A stretch of 34,570 nucleotides of DNA. Source: Collinsella sp. (lineage in GTDB: Bacteria > Actinomycetota > Coriobacteriia > Coriobacteriales > Coriobacteriaceae). The translations under genes and the position numbers were made by a program. This document shows positions 32,699 to 34,570 of this stretch, piece after piece (the stretch's first letter is position 1; every line of letters begins with the position of its first letter). The notes beneath the pieces were generated by a model. The model saw only the letters and a list, made by a program, of their open reading frames with translations, was not told the origin of the DNA and ran no database searches. The stretch is taken from positions 1 through 34,570 of the forward strand of contig DXMA01000023.1 in assembly GCA_019414445.1 (NCBI GenBank), read 5' to 3'.

Positions 32699-32768
32699 CG
32701 GGAGCTGAAGGCGGCCGCAGGATCCCGCATCCAGCGCCGGCTTCTAAGTGCTGTTTTGTCATCCAGCC

Positions 32769-32845
32769 ACACTTTTCCGAAGTTTTAAGGTGCCTATTTC
32801 GACACTTTTCCGTACTTTTACACGGCTGATTTCGACACTTTTCCG
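32769..32845. repeat. Three-copy direct repeat with 33-bp period
   Basis: The 11-mer acacttttccg occurs at 32769, 32802 and 32835, exactly 33 bp apart. The first two units also share the ending tatttcg/gatttcg. The middle of each unit differs. It lies in the 380-bp gap between two genes of unknown function. It may be a degenerate coding remnant (33 is a multiple of 3) or a tandem duplication. There are too few copies and too little conservation for a CRISPR array. Confidence 0.7.
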
Positions 32846-32877
32846 GATGAAAGCCGAATAATCACTTGGGAAACCAA

Positions 32878-32907
32878 CGCCATCCGCGCGTCATTTCGCG
32901 GATGGCG
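32878..32907. terminator. Perfect 11-bp hairpin, possible terminator
   Basis: The arms cgccatccgcg and cgcggatggcg enclose an 8-nt loop. A moderately T-rich stretch (cttgatttct) follows on the plus strand. Could end the transcript of the upstream membrane protein gene. Confidence 0.5.
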
Positions 32908-32917
32908 CTTGATTTCT

Positions 32918-32947
32918 GTCCGTACACGTTGAGTCCGTACACGTTGA
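32918..32947. repeat. Perfect head-to-tail 15-bp tandem repeat
   Basis: gtccgtacacgttga occurs twice with no gap (32918-32932 and 32933-32947). It lies between two hairpins upstream of the orphan gene at 33079. Adjacent direct repeats of this length can be protein binding sites or a simple duplication. Confidence 0.8.
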
Positions 32948-32959
32948 TAGACTTCCTCT

Positions 32960-32984
32960 TGCCCGCAAGGAGCGGGCACGTTTT
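32960..32984 (+). terminator. Short terminator-like hairpin in the leader
   Basis: A 7-bp stem tgcccgc/gcgggca with a 5-nt loop aagga (32960-32978), followed two bases later by TTTT. It could be an intrinsic terminator or attenuator upstream of the gene at 33079. Confidence 0.5.
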
Positions 32985-32991
32985 ATCCAGA

Positions 32992-33056
32992 GTCGGGGTA
33001 GAGAGTTGGCTCCACGATCCCGACGCCAACCGGCCAAAAGGCACGGTGGCCCTGCC
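32992..33056 (+). promoter_or_regulatory. Structured leader with crossing complementary segments
   Basis: gtcggg (32992-32997) can pair with cccgac (33019-33024), and gttggc (33005-33010) can pair with gccaac (33025-33030). The two pairings cross, so they form a pseudoknot or, more likely given the zero-length third loop, alternative conformers. ggca/tgcc (33040-33056) adds a small hairpin. The gene at 33079 starts 22 bases later. I cannot match this to a known riboswitch. Confidence 0.4.
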
Positions 33057-33078
33057 ATCATCGATGAAAGGAGTCCGT

Positions 33079-33501
33079 ATGGACAATTTCTCTGTGCGCA
33101 GCGAGCGCAACTTCCACAACCTGGCAGCCAAGCCAAAACGAATGCATCTTCTGGACAAGCAGAACGGCTACGCCTCGGCCATGGTCAAGAGCAGCCTCTC
33201 CCACCAGATGCGCTTCACGGTGCAAAAGCTCGAGAAAGAGTTCTGCGTTGCCGGCGACCCGCATGTGTTGCAGATCAAACTGTCCGGAGACGATTCGCGT
33301 GAGCCGTCTAGCTGGGAGCGGTTTGCCGATGGCGCGTGCGTTGCGGGCGGGTCGGGCATCTTTGCCCGCGAGTGCTTCTGCGAGGGAGCTGAGGTGTTTC
33401 TGGACCTGTGTCGCGACGCCGTACGCACAGCCGAGCTGCGGCAGTGGAGCGAAAGGGAGTATGAGCTGTTGAGTGCGGCCCGCGGGATTGCGATGGTGTA
33501 G
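33079..33501 (+). CDS. Hypothetical protein, 140 aa
   Basis: Not recognised. A 140-residue soluble protein, basic at the N-terminus (NLAAKPKRMHLLDKQNG) and mixed charge later, with five cysteines, including the ECFCEG pair. No signal peptide, transmembrane helix or known motif is visible. AAAGGAG 6 bases before the ATG gives a strong start at 33079; the frame is open 71 codons upstream, but that stretch covers the hairpins and repeats and is unlikely to be translated. It is convergent with the exonuclease gene. The preceding leader is unusually structured. Confidence 0.65.
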   Translation: MDNFSVRSERNFHNLAAKPKRMHLLDKQNGYASAMVKSSLSHQMRFTVQKLEKEFCVAGDPHVLQIKLSGDDSREPSSWERFADGACVAGGSGIFARECFCEGAEVFLDLCRDAVRTAELRQWSEREYELLSAARGIAMV

Positions 33502-33611
33502 GCAGACAGACCAGACAGCTCGTCATACTGGTTGACGCTTCGATTCAAACAGCAGTGCGAAGTCGCGCTTACAGCCCTGCCATGCCAAACCGAATGGCGT
33601 TCTCAAAAGGC

Positions 33612-34346
33612 CTACCTCCCCTCCGCCTTCAGCCTCAGCAGCAGGTCGCCCAGCTCGGGGCACTTGCTGGAAAGGCGCGTCTGGGCTCGCTCGCCCATCC
33701 CCCACCGCTGGCGGACTTCCTGGACGTGCGGGCTCACGCGGTAGTCCCCATCCATCACCTGCTTGAGCAGCTTGGCGGTCACGCGCGCATCGGCTAAGGC
33801 GCTGTGGGCGTGACCCGTCGACTCGTCGAACTCGATGCCAAACCACGTTGCCGCGTCACTCAAAGAGACGCACCCGTGGCTGCCCACGTCCATGATCGAA
33901 GTGTAAAACGCCTGCAGGTCGGCCCAGTCCGTAGGAAATGCGGAAAGGTCCATGTGCTTTGCCTGGCACTCGGTCATAAGCTGTCGATGATCCGCCCCGC
34001 TCCAGCAAACTATCTGGGCGGAGTAGCGACCGATCCAATCGCTGAGTCTTTTGATCACCACATAGAGCGGATCAGCCATCGCGGTGTCCACGGCCGATAT
34101 CCCCGTAAGCTCGCGGACGGGAAACGCAACGCCTTCGGTAAATTCTGTCTGCACAAACTGCGAGAACTCGCCCATAACGTTGCCGCGGTTATCGAGCTTA
34201 ACCGCGCCGACCTCGATAATCTCGTTGCGCAACCCGCGGCGCTGGCGCTGCCTTGGCACCGGCGCAAACTCAAAGTCCAGCACGATCTGGCGCGCAAAGT
34301 TCGTCGTATCGATAGCCGAGATACACGGCGTCTTTTTGTCTGGCAC
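33612..34346 (-). CDS. DEDDh 3'-5' exonuclease
   Basis: A 244-residue exonuclease of the DnaQ-like DEDDh superfamily. All five catalytic residues are seen: D24 and E26 in VLDFEFAP, D119 in SGADHRQL, H181 and D186 in HAHSALADAR. NEIIEVGAVKL and ELTGIS are typical. The family includes RNase T, KapD- and ERI-1-like enzymes; whether the substrate is RNA or DNA cannot be read here. The start is GTG at 34346 with AAAGG 7 bases upstream; no ATG fits. The 224 bases upstream to the window edge hold a hairpin (34374-34388) and a dyad, but no gene that I can support. Confidence 0.9.
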   Translation of the reverse strand: MPDKKTPCISAIDTTNFARQIVLDFEFAPVPRQRQRRGLRNEIIEVGAVKLDNRGNVMGEFSQFVQTEFTEGVAFPVRELTGISAVDTAMADPLYVVIKRLSDWIGRYSAQIVCWSGADHRQLMTECQAKHMDLSAFPTDWADLQAFYTSIMDVGSHGCVSLSDAATWFGIEFDESTGHAHSALADARVTAKLLKQVMDGDYRVSPHVQEVRQRWGMGERAQTRLSSKCPELGDLLLRLKAEGR

Positions 34347-34537
34347 GGCGAGGGCCTTTCTCCGTCAGCTGCCGCCTGTTTCACAGGCAGCTACATTGCC
34401 GTAAGGATAGGCGCCCGTGCGGACATGAAGGCGGGACGCAATGCCACGCGCGCCAGGCACGCGCCACGCAGACAGCCCCAAAAGAGTCGCCCGCCTATTC
34501 GAATGTGTGAAAAAGATTGGCTCTGTTAGACCAAGGT

Positions 34538-34556
34538 TGACATAAAAACGATGTCA
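34538..34556. promoter_or_regulatory. Dyad TGACAT-N7-ATGTCA near the window edge
   Basis: A perfect 6-bp inverted repeat overlapping a consensus -35-like TTGACA (34537-34542). The matching -10 would fall at or beyond the window end, where ccgcgaggcgg forms a small hairpin instead. Possibly the start of a regulated promoter for a gene to the right. Confidence 0.3.
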
Positions 34557-34570
34557 CCGCGAGGCGGTAC

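Noticed and set aside
32769..32947. CRISPR array
   Set aside because: Repeats are 11-15 bp, only two or three copies, degenerate, and no cas gene is near.
33523..33846. Minus-strand open frame of 107 codons overlapping the exonuclease end
   Set aside because: It overlaps the exonuclease coding frame, lacks a ribosome binding site and has composition typical of a shadow frame.

Overview
This GC-rich window is chromosomal sequence from a Gram-positive actinobacterial lineage. I infer a gut anaerobe of the class Coriobacteriia, most likely Collinsella or a close relative. The support is the mix of a canonical high-GC ribosomal operon with zinc-type S14, a KMSKS-type TyrRS, a U32 protein of RlhA size, and a selenium/molybdenum-hydroxylase-linked purine and diaminopropionate catabolic island. 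The assignment rests on protein character and gene order only; no search was run. About 38 genes are supported, nearly all on the minus strand.

Region by region. (1) 1-11.5 kb holds housekeeping genes: a Cof-type HAD phosphatase, adenine deaminase (ade) with an attenuator-like leader, tyrosyl-tRNA synthetase (tyrS), a U32/RlhA-type protein, a bifunctional class A penicillin-binding protein (the only plus-strand gene here), argR, a GT2-like glycosyltransferase and truA. (2) 11.6-21.5 kb is the distal spc plus alpha ribosomal operon, read on the minus strand as rplE-rpsZ-rpsH-rplF-rplR-rpsE-rpmD-rplO-secY-adk-map-infA-rpmJ-rpsM-rpsK-rpsD-rpoA-rplQ, closed by an intrinsic terminator. The usual upstream genes (rplX, rplN, rpsQ and the S10 operon) are not attached. 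(3) 21.6-31.6 kb is a catabolic island: XdhC-like gene, yqeB, yqeC, hydantoinase (hydA), a MobA-like nucleotidyltransferase, ygeW, ygeY, diaminopropionate ammonia-lyase (dpaL/ygeX), and a divergent YheO-type regulator. Two copies of a long palindromic repeat flank the xdhC-yqeB-yqeC part. (4) 31.7-34.6 kb holds two proteins of unknown function, a repeat-rich and structured intergenic region, and a DEDDh exonuclease.

How the genes fit together. In other bacteria the ygeX-ygeY-ygeW-hydantoinase-yqeB/yqeC-xdhC set is linked to a selenium-dependent molybdenum hydroxylase and to anaerobic purine/urate breakdown. The expected flow opens the ring, transfers a carbamoyl group and ends at 2,3-diaminopropionate, which the lyase converts to pyruvate and ammonia. 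Adenine deaminase near the left end feeds the same purine pool. The hydroxylase catalytic subunits and the SsnA and YgfK partners are not in this window. The most interesting unexplained signals are the palindrome pair, the twin AACAAA-N3-TTTGTT dyads between dpaL and its regulator, the break in the ribosomal operon before rplE, and the structured repeat-bearing leader of the orphan gene at 33.1 kb.
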